Source: Elusimicrobiota bacterium (lineage in GTDB: Bacteria; Elusimicrobiota; Elusimicrobia; UBA1565; UBA9628). Taken from it: 40,435 bases of DNA. Within the stretch, counting starts at the first letter, position 1; every line of letters starts with the position of its first letter. Shown piece by piece: positions 23,891 through 31,351 of the stretch. The stretch lies in the NCBI GenBank assembly GCA_030696455.1, contig JAUYSH010000030.1, positions 1 to 40,435 on the forward strand. Reading direction: 5' to 3'. A program made the translations under genes and the position numbers. The notes under the pieces are model-generated. The model was not told where the DNA came from. It saw only the letters and a program-made list of their open reading frames with translations, and did not search any database.

Positions 23891-25243
23891 CTAAGCCTGC
23901 AACGCCCGGAGAATATCCCGGGCGAAGTCCGACAGCGACGGGTCGCGCGCGCCCATCACGAGGACGAGGTCTCCCTCGCGGGCCTCGGCGGCGATCAGCG
24001 CCGCGATCGCCGCGCGGTCCGGGACGTGGAAGGCGTGAAGGCCCTTGGCCTTCAGAGGGGCGACGACGTCGTTCGAGGAGATGTCCTTGCTCGCGGTGCC
24101 GCCGACGTAGTAGATGTCGGGCAGCCAAAGCCGGTCGTCGGGCCGCAGCCCCTCGGCGAAAGCCGCGATGAGCTCGTTCTTGAGATGGCGGGTCGGGGCG
24201 AAGCCGTGCGGCTGATAGACGGCCAAGGTCCGCCGGCCGCGCAGCCGGGCGGCGACGAGGGTCGCCGCGATCTTCGCCGGATTGTGCGCGAAGTCGTCGA
24301 CGACCTCCACGCCGCGCGCGGTCCCCAGGCTTTGGAAGCGGCGGGCCACGCCTTGGAAGCCGGCGAGGGCGCGGGCGCAATCGGCGAGGGAGACGCCCTC
24401 GTTGACGCAGGCGGCGATCGCGGCGACGGCGTTCTCGGCGTTGTGACGGCCGGGGACCGGAAGCGTGAAGGCGGTGTCCTTGACGCGAAAGGACGAACCC
24501 GCGGCGTTCAGCTCGACGCCCTCCGCGCGGACCGAGCCGGACGACAAGCCGAACGTGGCATCGGCGCGGATGTCGGCCAGCGCGGCGTCGTCCGCGTTGA
24601 CCAAAGCGGTCGCGACGTGGATTCGGAACTTGAGGAAGATCTCGCGCAGGGCGGAGACCTCCAGGTGATCCTTGGTCAGGTTCAGGAAGACGCCCACGGC
24701 GGGCTTGTAGTTGACGAGGGAGCCGTCGCTTTCGTCTGCCTCGACGACGAGGATATCGGATTTCCCGCGGAAGGCGTTGCCGGTGAGGCCCTTGTTCTGG
24801 AGCGCGATGAGGGCGCCGCCGGTGATGACGGAGGGGCCGCGCCCGGCGGCCTCGAGGATCTCGAAGATCATCGCGACGACGGTGGATTTCCCGCTGGTGC
24901 CGGTGACGGCGATGGTGCGCATCTGCGAGACGTGGCGGGCCAGGAACTCGGAGCGGTGCATCAGCGGCACGCCGAGGGCCTTGGCCGCGGCGATCTCGGG
25001 GTTGGAGTCCTCGATGGCGGTGGACAGCACCACGAGCTTCGTTTCATCGGTGAGCGCGCTGCCGTCCTGCGGGAACAGACGCACGCCGAGGGTCTCGAGC
25101 TTGGCCTTGAGCCCCTCGCCGCGGCCGCGGTCGAAGTCGCGGTCGGAGCCCGTCGCGGGGCTCCCGTCCATCGCGTGGATCTGAGCCAGCGCGCTCATGC
25201 CCGCCCCTCCGATCCCGACGAAATGGATCAGCGGCTTGCCCAT
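23891..25243 (-). CDS. murC: UDP-N-acetylmuramate-L-alanine ligase (MurC-type Mur ligase)
   Basis: A 450-residue Mur ligase. The N-terminal Rossmann-like domain starts IHFVGIGGAGMSALAQIH and TGSDRD; the ATP-binding P-loop is VTGTSGKST (113-121); the central domain has VEADESDGSL and NLTKDHLEV; the C-terminal domain has VVDDFAHNPAKI and VYQPHGFAPTRHLK. These fit MurC, which adds L-alanine to UDP-MurNAc, the first step of stem-peptide synthesis in the cytoplasm. The recycling ligase Mpl is the main alternative; EADESD rather than an Mpl-like motif favours MurC. It lies outside a division/cell-wall cluster. Its ATG is one base after the stop of the NlpC/P60 gene, so the two are coupled. Confidence 0.88.
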   Translation of the reverse strand: MGKPLIHFVGIGGAGMSALAQIHAMDGSPATGSDRDFDRGRGEGLKAKLETLGVRLFPQDGSALTDETKLVVLSTAIEDSNPEIAAAKALGVPLMHRSEFLARHVSQMRTIAVTGTSGKSTVVAMIFEILEAAGRGPSVITGGALIALQNKGLTGNAFRGKSDILVVEADESDGSLVNYKPAVGVFLNLTKDHLEVSALREIFLKFRIHVATALVNADDAALADIRADATFGLSSGSVRAEGVELNAAGSSFRVKDTAFTLPVPGRHNAENAVAAIAACVNEGVSLADCARALAGFQGVARRFQSLGTARGVEVVDDFAHNPAKIAATLVAARLRGRRTLAVYQPHGFAPTRHLKNELIAAFAEGLRPDDRLWLPDIYYVGGTASKDISSNDVVAPLKAKGLHAFHVPDRAAIAALIAAEAREGDLVLVMGARDPSLSDFARDILRALQA

Positions 25244-25244
25244 A

Positions 25245-27140
25245 TCAGAAATAGGACCCGAAGAAGATGCGTCGCCGCCGCGGCCGCGCGAAGGACACGT
25301 CGGAGACCACGTCGCCGGACTCGATCGCGGTGAGGGGAGAGCCGAAGCGCTCGAGGAAGGTCGTGCGCAGCACGCGCCCCGAGGACTTGCGGCTCTCGAT
25401 GAGGCCGTCGCCCCCGGTGAAGATCATCACGTGCGTGATGCGCTCGCTCGTCTCGTCGTCGGTCAGGAAGATCAGATCGCCGGCCTGCAGCTCGGCGCTG
25501 CGCGCCGGGCGCGCATGGAGCTTCTGCTCGTGGGAGTCGCGCGGCACGTCGCGCCCGTGGATGCGGTAGGCCAGGCTCACGAGGCCCGAGCAGTCCACCC
25601 CGACCTTCGGGTCGGACTGGACGCCGGAGCGCCCGCCCCAGTAGTAGCTTGTGCCGAGGAAGAGCTCGGCGGTGCGGATGATCTCGGCGCGCGAGGCGGC
25701 CGTCGGCTCGGCGGGAGCCCGGTAAAGAGAGGCCGAGGGGATCTCGGCCAAGGTGCCGTCGAGCAGGCGCACCACGGTCGCGGTGCCGCTGTCCGAGACG
25801 AAGGACAGCCGCGTGCCGACGGAGAGCGTGAGCAGGTCGTCGCCGCGCTGGAGCAGCGCCTGGCGCACGCGGACGATCGGTCCTTGCCCGGGCGGGGAGG
25901 CGGACGTCAAGGCGTCGGCCTTCATCCAACCGGGGTAGCCCTGCCAGTCGCCGGAATGCAGGAAGCTCTCCTGCTCCTCGGCGCGCACGCGGACCCACTC
26001 CCCCTTGGCCTCGAGCACGGTCACGACCTCGCCGTAGAGAATCTGCGAGAGATGCGCCTCGTCGTCGAGCTTGACGGCGCTGCGGCGCACCGGCTTGGTC
26101 CACAGATCGGCGACGGGGACTCCCACGGTGAACTCGCGCGGGAACGTGGGCCCGATCAGGTAGCAGAGCCCGCGCTTGCGCCCGCGCCAGACCTTGTGGA
26201 AGGCGGCGCGCGGGTAGACGCGGCGCACGCCTTCCTTGCCCTTGCCCGCGGGATCGTAAGCGATGACGTCGCCCTCGGCGGTGAAGCCGCCGACGACCAT
26301 GACGTGTCCGCGCGTCTTTTTGATGGGGGAGTTGGGCAGTTCGCCCTCGGAGAAGGTCACGCTGACGATCACCGGGCGGCCGTGCGCGATCTCGTCTTCG
26401 ACGCCGGCCAGCGACTCGAGCCGGGCGACGCGGCCCTCGAGCCCGAGCGAGCCGGCATAGGCGACGTTCGCGGGCCAGTTGCCGTAGAGAAGGGAGCCGC
26501 GGTCTTGCGCGGCGACGGCGACGGCCTCGAGGTCGAGCTTGCGCCCCCAATGCTCGAGGACCATCGCCAACGAGGTCGGCGAGCAGATGTCGTGCTTGTA
26601 CTTCTCTTGCGCGTCACCCTGCGAGCGGGGGGAGAGCCCGAGGTCGCGGACCCAGGGGCCCGGCGCGAACGGGGACGGGGCCGACGGCGCCTCGGCGTCG
26701 GACACCGCGACCGCGACGGAGCGCAGGCGCACGGGCTTTTTCCCGGCCTTGAGCTTGAGGCGGTAGCGGAACGCGGACGCCTTCTTCTTGAGCTTGAGGG
26801 TGTCGACGTCGACGGCCGCCGGGGCGCCTTCCGCGGCCGGGACGCTCGGGGGCGAGCTCCAGCCGTCGGAGCGCAGGCTGCCCAGGGAGTGCCAATCGCT
26901 CCAGCCGTCCTCGAAGCGGACCTTCACGCTCATCTCGACCTCGCCGCCGGCGGGCACCTCCGCGGTCAGCGAGCCGACGAGGTCGTCGAAGGCGAAGGGC
27001 GTCTCGAGGTCTCGCGATTCGAGCGAGGCCGTCGCGGCCTTGGTGCGGAACAGCCCCTCCTGAAACGGCAGGCGCTCGAGACCCGCGGTGCGGGACCCGG
27101 CGGCGTCGAGCGGCGTGCGGTGGAGGAGGTTGTGATTCAT
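25245..27140 (-). CDS. Two-peptidase protein: C39-like domain, SH3-like region and NlpC/P60
   Basis: About 631 residues (start at ATG 27140). The first 160 residues are beta-rich and unassigned. A C39-like cysteine peptidase domain follows, with C186 (KHDICSPTSLAMVLEHW), H279 (TRGHVMVVGGF) and D296 (AYDPAG). Next comes an SH3-like region (SQILYGEVVTVLEAKGEWVR), then a C-terminal NlpC/P60 domain with C517 (GVDCSGLVSLAYRIHG) and H570 (RITHVMIFTGG). NlpC/P60 enzymes cut peptidoglycan stem peptides. The frame is open up to a TTG at 27221, which would add a weak signal-like N-terminus ending ANAQA, but that start lies across the ferredoxin terminator; ATG 27167 is a third option. murC is coupled downstream. 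Confidence 0.85.
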   Translation of the reverse strand: MNHNLLHRTPLDAAGSRTAGLERLPFQEGLFRTKAATASLESRDLETPFAFDDLVGSLTAEVPAGGEVEMSVKVRFEDGWSDWHSLGSLRSDGWSSPPSVPAAEGAPAAVDVDTLKLKKKASAFRYRLKLKAGKKPVRLRSVAVAVSDAEAPSAPSPFAPGPWVRDLGLSPRSQGDAQEKYKHDICSPTSLAMVLEHWGRKLDLEAVAVAAQDRGSLLYGNWPANVAYAGSLGLEGRVARLESLAGVEDEIAHGRPVIVSVTFSEGELPNSPIKKTRGHVMVVGGFTAEGDVIAYDPAGKGKEGVRRVYPRAAFHKVWRGRKRGLCYLIGPTFPREFTVGVPVADLWTKPVRRSAVKLDDEAHLSQILYGEVVTVLEAKGEWVRVRAEEQESFLHSGDWQGYPGWMKADALTSASPPGQGPIVRVRQALLQRGDDLLTLSVGTRLSFVSDSGTATVVRLLDGTLAEIPSASLYRAPAEPTAASRAEIIRTAELFLGTSYYWGGRSGVQSDPKVGVDCSGLVSLAYRIHGRDVPRDSHEQKLHARPARSAELQAGDLIFLTDDETSERITHVMIFTGGDGLIESRKSSGRVLRTTFLERFGSPLTAIESGDVVSDVSFARPRRRRIFFGSYF

Positions 27141-27171
27141 GGCTTGGGCGTTCGCGGCGTGCAGCATAAAG

Positions 27172-27208
27172 AAAAAGCCGAGCGACCATATCGGCCGCCC
27201 GGCTTTTT
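27172..27208 (-). terminator. Terminator after the ferredoxin gene (works on both strands)
   Basis: A 9-bp stem AAAAAGCCG/CGGCTTTTT (27172-27180 with 27200-27208) extends inward through GCGACC/GGCCGC (one G-U pair). The A run on one side and the T run on the other make it a bidirectional intrinsic terminator. It lies 15 bases past the ferredoxin stop codon. Confidence 0.85.
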
Positions 27209-27222
27209 CATTCGACGCCAAC

Positions 27223-27537
27223 TTACTTGACGAGCTTGTTGGTGGGCTTGTGGGGAGGATCGTTGGGGGCGCGGGGCGTCACCTTGGGGTTGTCCTTGAA
27301 GGACGGGGAGAGCTCGGCGTTGATCTTGGCCCACGCGGGATCTTCGTCGGCCGAGCCCTTGATCGCGCCGATCGGGCACTCGGGGAGGCACACGCCGCAG
27401 TCGATGCAGACCTCGGGATTGATGATCATGAACGCCTCGTTCTTGTACTGGCCCGGGTGGATGCACTCGACGGGGCAGACATCGACGCACGCGGCGTACA
27501 CTTCGCCCAGACAGCCTTCGACGATAATATGAGTCAT
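27223..27537 (-). CDS. Ferredoxin with two iron-sulfur clusters (7Fe/8Fe type)
   Basis: A 104-residue cytoplasmic electron carrier. The N-terminal cluster cysteines are C9, C17 and C21 (C-x7-C-x3-CP, as in seven-iron ferredoxins) with an extra C25; the second cluster uses C44, C47, C50 and C54 (CIDCGVCLPECP). The motif ACVDVCPVECIHPGQ and the C-terminal tail of about 45 residues match the Azotobacter/Thermus-type ferredoxins. It probably holds one [3Fe-4S] and one [4Fe-4S] cluster. Its redox partners are not in the window. The ATG at 27537 has GGGAG 8 bases upstream; longer in-frame starts run into the divergent porin promoter. Confidence 0.95.
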   Translation of the reverse strand: MTHIIVEGCLGEVYAACVDVCPVECIHPGQYKNEAFMIINPEVCIDCGVCLPECPIGAIKGSADEDPAWAKINAELSPSFKDNPKVTPRAPNDPPHKPTNKLVK

Positions 27538-27582
27538 TGAGGTTCTCCCTTGCGCCGCATGGCGCGTCACGGCAAAACGCGT

Positions 27583-27588
27583 TATACT
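27583..27588 (+). promoter_or_regulatory. -10 element of the porin gene
   Basis: TATACT lies 8 bases before the GTG start at 27597; the -35 region (TGGCGC) is weak. A start site within a base or two of the GTG is expected. Confidence 0.5.
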
Positions 27589-27596
27589 TACCCGGC

Positions 27597-29042
27597 GTGG
27601 TCCATCGTACATCTTCATCCATTTATTGTCAAATTTTCGCCGGCTGCCTTCTGGCGGCCGCCGCGGCGCCCGCGCGCGCCGAGCCGGACCCGGCCCCCCC
27701 GGCGGCCGAGGGCCCCGCCTTCCAGCGGGCGCTGGAGCGGTTCGCCAAGATCAAGCTGTTCGGCGCCGCCTCCATCAACTGGCGCAACGTCGGCCCCCGC
27801 GAGCCCGGCTTCGAGACCCAGATCCAGAACCAGGTCTATCTGTCGGACATGTACCTCGGCGCCGAAGGCCCGGTGACCGAGGACGTCCCCGTGCTCCTCG
27901 AGTGGAACCTGCCGACGGCGGGCCGGGGCGTGCCGCGGCTCAGCCAGGCCTACGCCGAGTACAACGGGGTGCGGCGCATCAAGTTCCAGCTCGGAAAGTT
28001 CATGGTCCCGTTCGGGCGCTACAACGAGCTTTACCGGCCGGACCAGTATCTCGCCGTGACGCGCCCGCTGCTTTACGCCTCGCCCGACACCCTCGACCTC
28101 GTCGTGCGGCCCAACTCGCCGCGGCCGCCCCTCAGCTACGGCTACAGCGATATCGGCCTGCGCTGGAGCTGGTATCCGGTGCGCGTCCACCCGCTCGTGC
28201 CGAGCGAGGCGACCCTGTTCGTCGTCAACGGCGTCGGCGAGCAGAAGAACCGTCTGCGCACCTTCCCCAACCCCTCGAACCTCGGCATACCCGGCCCGGG
28301 CACCAACGGCGTGACCCCCGACTTCGGCCACGAGAACCACAACCTCGCCGACAACAACAACGCGAAGACCTTCGGCGGACGCATCGTGTTCGCGCTCGGC
28401 GACCTGCGTCTTCCGTGGCCGGTGTCGGAGCGCGCGTCCGACATGACCGGCACCCACCTGGGGCTGTCCGGCATGGGCGGGAACTACGACCTCGAGGGGT
28501 TCCTCGGCTACGAGATGTGGAGCGCGGACTGGTCCTTCGACTACAAGGGCGTCAACCTCTCCGGCGAGGCGATGTACAGCCGGAACCATTTCCTCACCCC
28601 GAGGCTGGCGCCGGGCTCGACGGAGGCCGCGCCGGCGCTCGCGTCCACGGGAACCCACACGCGCCAGGTCGAGCATCTGTACGGCTATTTCCTCCAGGCG
28701 TCTTTTCCATTGATGCGCCGCCCGCCGTGGGGACGGCGGGTGACGGGGCTGCTCGTCTACAACGAGATGTACCGGCGCGGGCCGCTGCTCGACTTCCTGC
28801 TCAACTTCAACGACGGGACGACGACGTTCGAGTCGATGACGGCCTACCGGGAGGGGGCGCCGTTCGTGACCCGGCGGATACGCAAATACACGGCGGGGCT
28901 TCATTGGCAGTTGGCCCAGCATTTCGCCGCCAAGTTCGAGTACTCATATTGGGTGATGGGGAAGTCCACCGTTCGCAGCGCGAACTCCCTCGGGCTCAAC
29001 GATATCTACCAAGGCGCGTTCTCCTTGGTCATGGGGTTCTGA
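27597..29042 (+). CDS. Porin-like outer-membrane beta-barrel protein
   Basis: About 481 residues. A signal peptide (SIYCQIFAGCLLAAAAAPARA) precedes a short proline-rich linker and a beta-barrel. The block KFQLGKFMVPFGRYNELYRP followed by VTRPLLYAS is typical of phosphate-selective-porin-like and related outer-membrane proteins, and the chain ends GAFSLVMGF with a terminal aromatic. It should form a channel in the outer membrane; substrate unknown. The start is the GTG at 27597; the frame is open further up to 27537 but that would overlap the divergent ferredoxin start. The next gene begins directly after its stop, so the two form a unit. Confidence 0.82.
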   Translation: MVHRTSSSIYCQIFAGCLLAAAAAPARAEPDPAPPAAEGPAFQRALERFAKIKLFGAASINWRNVGPREPGFETQIQNQVYLSDMYLGAEGPVTEDVPVLLEWNLPTAGRGVPRLSQAYAEYNGVRRIKFQLGKFMVPFGRYNELYRPDQYLAVTRPLLYASPDTLDLVVRPNSPRPPLSYGYSDIGLRWSWYPVRVHPLVPSEATLFVVNGVGEQKNRLRTFPNPSNLGIPGPGTNGVTPDFGHENHNLADNNNAKTFGGRIVFALGDLRLPWPVSERASDMTGTHLGLSGMGGNYDLEGFLGYEMWSADWSFDYKGVNLSGEAMYSRNHFLTPRLAPGSTEAAPALASTGTHTRQVEHLYGYFLQASFPLMRRPPWGRRVTGLLVYNEMYRRGPLLDFLLNFNDGTTTFESMTAYREGAPFVTRRIRKYTAGLHWQLAQHFAAKFEYSYWVMGKSTVRSANSLGLNDIYQGAFSLVMGF

Positions 29043-29948
29043 TTGCTCGGCGCCCTCGCCTGTCTTCTCGCCCTGCCGGCCGCGGCCGCCTCGCTGGAGG
29101 CGCCGGGGGCTGATTTCAAGGTCGAGATCGTCGCCACGAGCACCGCGCCCGGCCGGACCGACTACCTGCTCACCTTCCCGTCGGCGGCCAGGAGTCCGTG
29201 GCCGGCCAACGATACGGTCTGGGCGCATCTGTCGGTGCCCGACTCGGCCCGCGAGAAACCCGGCCCGGCCGTGCTGGTGCTGCCGGTGATGGCCGCGCCC
29301 AACGTCTGGATCGAGACCCGCTTCGTGGACCGCTTCGTGGCCGACGGGCTCGTCACCATGTGGATCGAGATGCCCACGCAGTTCAACAGGAGGCCGCATC
29401 CGTCGATGCCCAGCGGCCAGGTTTTTCTCGCCCGCACCACCGGCCAGCTCGCGCGCAATTTCCGCCAATCGGTGTCGGACGCCCGCCGGGCCTTCGGCGT
29501 CCTGGCCGCCCGGCCCGAGGTGGATGCCAAGCGGGTGGGCCTGTTCGGGATCAGCCTCGGCGCCATCGTGGCGTCGGTGGCCTGGTCCGTCGACTCGCGC
29601 CCCGCCGCCGGCGTGTTCGTGATGGGGGGGGCCGATTTCCCGGGCATCGCGCTCAACGGCTCCCTGAGCGGGCCCTTCGTCCGGAAGATGGGCCTCGAGG
29701 CGGGGGAACTCCGGACGGCTTGGACCGGGCTTGATCCCCTCGATTATAAGCGGGAGAACGCGGGCAAGCGGGCCCTGCTGATCAACGTCAACTCCGATAC
29801 CGTCATCCCCCGCGCGAACGCTCTGCGCCTTAAGGAGGCCTTTCCCGACTCCCGTCAGATCTGGCTTCCCCTGGGCCACTACACCTCGATCCTCCACCTG
29901 CTGTGGCTGCCTCGTTCGGTGTCCCGCCGCTTCCAGGAAGCTCTTTAG
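29043..29948 (+). CDS. Secreted alpha/beta hydrolase
   Basis: A 301-residue hydrolase with signal peptide MLGALACLLALPAAAAS. The catalytic triad is readable: Ser171 in GLFGISLGAIV, Asp252 in NVNSDTVIPRAN, and His279 in PLGHYTSIL. The fold and order resemble dienelactone hydrolase/acyl-peptidase-like enzymes; substrate unknown. The start is a TTG immediately after the TGA of the porin gene, chosen because it gives the signal peptide; no ATG or GTG is available there. Coupling to the porin suggests the two act together, perhaps on an imported compound, but this is inference. Confidence 0.83.
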   Translation: MLGALACLLALPAAAASLEAPGADFKVEIVATSTAPGRTDYLLTFPSAARSPWPANDTVWAHLSVPDSAREKPGPAVLVLPVMAAPNVWIETRFVDRFVADGLVTMWIEMPTQFNRRPHPSMPSGQVFLARTTGQLARNFRQSVSDARRAFGVLAARPEVDAKRVGLFGISLGAIVASVAWSVDSRPAAGVFVMGGADFPGIALNGSLSGPFVRKMGLEAGELRTAWTGLDPLDYKRENAGKRALLINVNSDTVIPRANALRLKEAFPDSRQIWLPLGHYTSILHLLWLPRSVSRRFQEAL

Positions 29949-29983
29949 CCGGGTAAAAAATCGATAAAAAAGGGCTGTATGTC

Positions 29984-30012
29984 TTGACACCGTCCCTATA
30001 GCGGCTTACACT
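29984..30012 (+). promoter_or_regulatory. Consensus promoter of the small lipoprotein gene
   Basis: TTGACA (29984-29989), a 17-base spacer and TACACT (30007-30012). Among the clearest sigma70-type promoters in the window. Transcription should start near 30019, giving a leader of about 30 bases with GGGAGAA before the ATG. Confidence 0.85.
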
Positions 30013-30049
30013 GTTACAGACTTTACGGTTTGTTTTGGGAGAATCGAAT

Positions 30050-30262
30050 ATGAAAAGCTTCTCGTTGGTCGCGCTCGGTGTGATTGCGCTCGGGTCGTTG
30101 GCGTTGTCGGGCTGCAGCGGCTGCTCGCAGGAACCCGAGGCCGAGACCTCGAGTGTGCCTCAGACCACCTGCGGCCCCGGCACGCGCAAGGTCGGCACGG
30201 AGTGCATCGCCAATACCACGAGCACGACCAATCGCGCGCAGCCCCTGAACTCCAACAACTGA
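30050..30262 (+). CDS. Small lipoprotein
   Basis: A 70-residue lipoprotein. The signal peptide ends in lipobox LSGC (MKSFSLVALGVIALGSLALSGCSGC), lipidated at Cys22. The mature part is only about 49 residues: acidic and Ser/Thr-rich, with a CGPGT-x6-EC motif (TTCGPGTRKVGTEC) that could close a small disulfide loop, ending in a Thr/Asn-rich tail. No family is recognised. The consensus promoter, good ribosome site (GGGAGAA) and dedicated terminator point to a single-gene, highly expressed unit, like the small major lipoproteins of other bacteria. ATG 30050 is preferred to the TTG at 30035. Confidence 0.82.
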   Translation: MKSFSLVALGVIALGSLALSGCSGCSQEPEAETSSVPQTTCGPGTRKVGTECIANTTSTTNRAQPLNSNN

Positions 30263-30281
30263 GCGCTTAGGCCTTGAGAAG

Positions 30282-30318
30282 CGAGGCCGCCCCGCCGCGC
30301 GGGACGGCCTCGTTTTTT
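30282..30318 (+). terminator. Terminator after the small lipoprotein gene
   Basis: Stem CGAGGCCG (30282-30289) with CGGCCTCG (30305-30312), further pairing inside, followed by six T. It begins 20 bases after the lipoprotein stop and probably also stops transcripts from the convergent gene at 30333. Confidence 0.88.
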
Positions 30319-30332
30319 GCGCCGGGGCCTGA

Positions 30333-31262
30333 TCAGCGCGATCCGAGAGGCGTGAAGCCGTTCGCCTGTTCGGGCGGGTTCCCTTGGTCGGGCAAATTCA
30401 CGGCGGGCGCCGGGTTGTTCTTCATGGCCTTTTTCATGTCGTCGGAGTTCATGATCTCCGACAGGACCTGGTTCTGGTCAGGCGGCTTGGAGCCGCTCCC
30501 GTCCAGAACGGAGACCAGGCTCGCGGGGAGGCCGACCGCCTGGATGACAGTGTTGACGAGGCCTTTGGCGGCCTGGTCGTTCTGCATCAAGCCGCCGAAC
30601 GCTCCCGTCAGGCCCGGAGGCGCTTCCTTGATTCCCGTGACCAGAACGTCGCGGATGCCGGGATCTCTCGCGTATTTGCGCACGAGGCCGGCGAAATCCT
30701 TCGACCTGGCCAGGCCTACGGCGAACTTCAACGGGTCTTTTTCTCTCCAATACTGATCGCGCAGGGCGCGCAGCTCGGGGGATGCGGCCCAGTCCTTCCC
30801 GTAGCGGGTGAGCGAGGGGTGCTTCTTTTCCATGCGTCGGACGAACGCGTCGACGAATTTTTCGTTTTTGGCCGCGGTTTCCTTGAAGCTCAGAGCGGCC
30901 GCTTGCCGGGGTTCGGTCGGATTCGCCGTCACGCCGGAGGCTCCCGGCTTGGCGGGAGCGGGCTTGGAGGCCGCCGCGGTGCCGGCGCCGACGATGGTCA
31001 CGCCCTCGTCGCCCTTGACCATGCCCAGGCTGTTCGGCGCCGTGGGAGCCGCGGCGCCGGGCGCGGAAGCCGGAAACGAGGGGGGCGCCTTGGACGCGGC
31101 GGGATCGGGCGCGGTGCTCATGTTGAATCCTGAGGTGTCGAGCCCGCCCCCGGTGTTGGACATGAGGTGCCAGCCCGCGACTCCGATCGCCGAGCCTCCC
31201 ACCGCGACGACGACAAAGATCGCGCCGAGGCGGCTGGTCTTGTGCTGGGGCTCATCGCTCAT
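30333..31262 (-). CDS. Hypothetical single-pass membrane protein, Ala/Pro-rich
   Basis: A 309-residue protein. After a 13-residue cytoplasmic start comes one transmembrane segment (LGAIFVVVAVGGSAIGVAGW), then an Ala/Pro/Gly-rich linker, a helical domain at about residues 125-255 (KNEKFVDAFVRRMEKKHPSL, LKFAVGLARSKDFAGLVRKY, QAAKGLVNTVIQAVGLPA), and a disordered tail. The bulk is expected outside the inner membrane. No family recognised. The true start is ATG 31262, 6 bases after CATAAT with TTGACA 17 bases further up; the longer open frame starts upstream of this promoter and is rejected. GAAGAG between them might also aid ribosome binding. Confidence 0.72.
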   Translation of the reverse strand: MSDEPQHKTSRLGAIFVVVAVGGSAIGVAGWHLMSNTGGGLDTSGFNMSTAPDPAASKAPPSFPASAPGAAAPTAPNSLGMVKGDEGVTIVGAGTAAASKPAPAKPGASGVTANPTEPRQAAALSFKETAAKNEKFVDAFVRRMEKKHPSLTRYGKDWAASPELRALRDQYWREKDPLKFAVGLARSKDFAGLVRKYARDPGIRDVLVTGIKEAPPGLTGAFGGLMQNDQAAKGLVNTVIQAVGLPASLVSVLDGSGSKPPDQNQVLSEIMNSDDMKKAMKNNPAPAVNLPDQGNPPEQANGFTPLGSR

Positions 31263-31268
31263 CTCTTC

Positions 31269-31297
31269 ATTATGGCCCCCCGCGGCCCCCCTGTCAA
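31269..31297 (-). promoter_or_regulatory. Promoter with perfect -35 box, leaderless type
   Basis: On the minus strand TTGACA (31292-31297), 17 bases, CATAAT (31269-31274), 6 bases, ATG of the membrane protein. Start site expected at the A of the ATG. Confidence 0.8.
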
Positions 31298-31338
31298 GGC
31301 GAAGGGCGCCGATACTTAATTCCGTAACGGGCAACGGC

Positions 31339-31344
31339 TATAAT
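31339..31344 (+). promoter_or_regulatory. -10 element of the PorV-LysM gene
   Basis: A consensus TATAAT ends 7 bases before the ATG at 31352; the -35 (TTAATT) is weak. It is divergent from the promoter at 31269-31297. Confidence 0.6.
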
Positions 31345-31351
31345 TCGCACG

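Noticed and set aside
27138-27221. TTG at 27221 as the start of the C39/NlpC protein
   Set aside because: It has no ribosome site and would translate through the ferredoxin terminator stem. It is kept only as an alternative because it gives a weak signal-like N-terminus.
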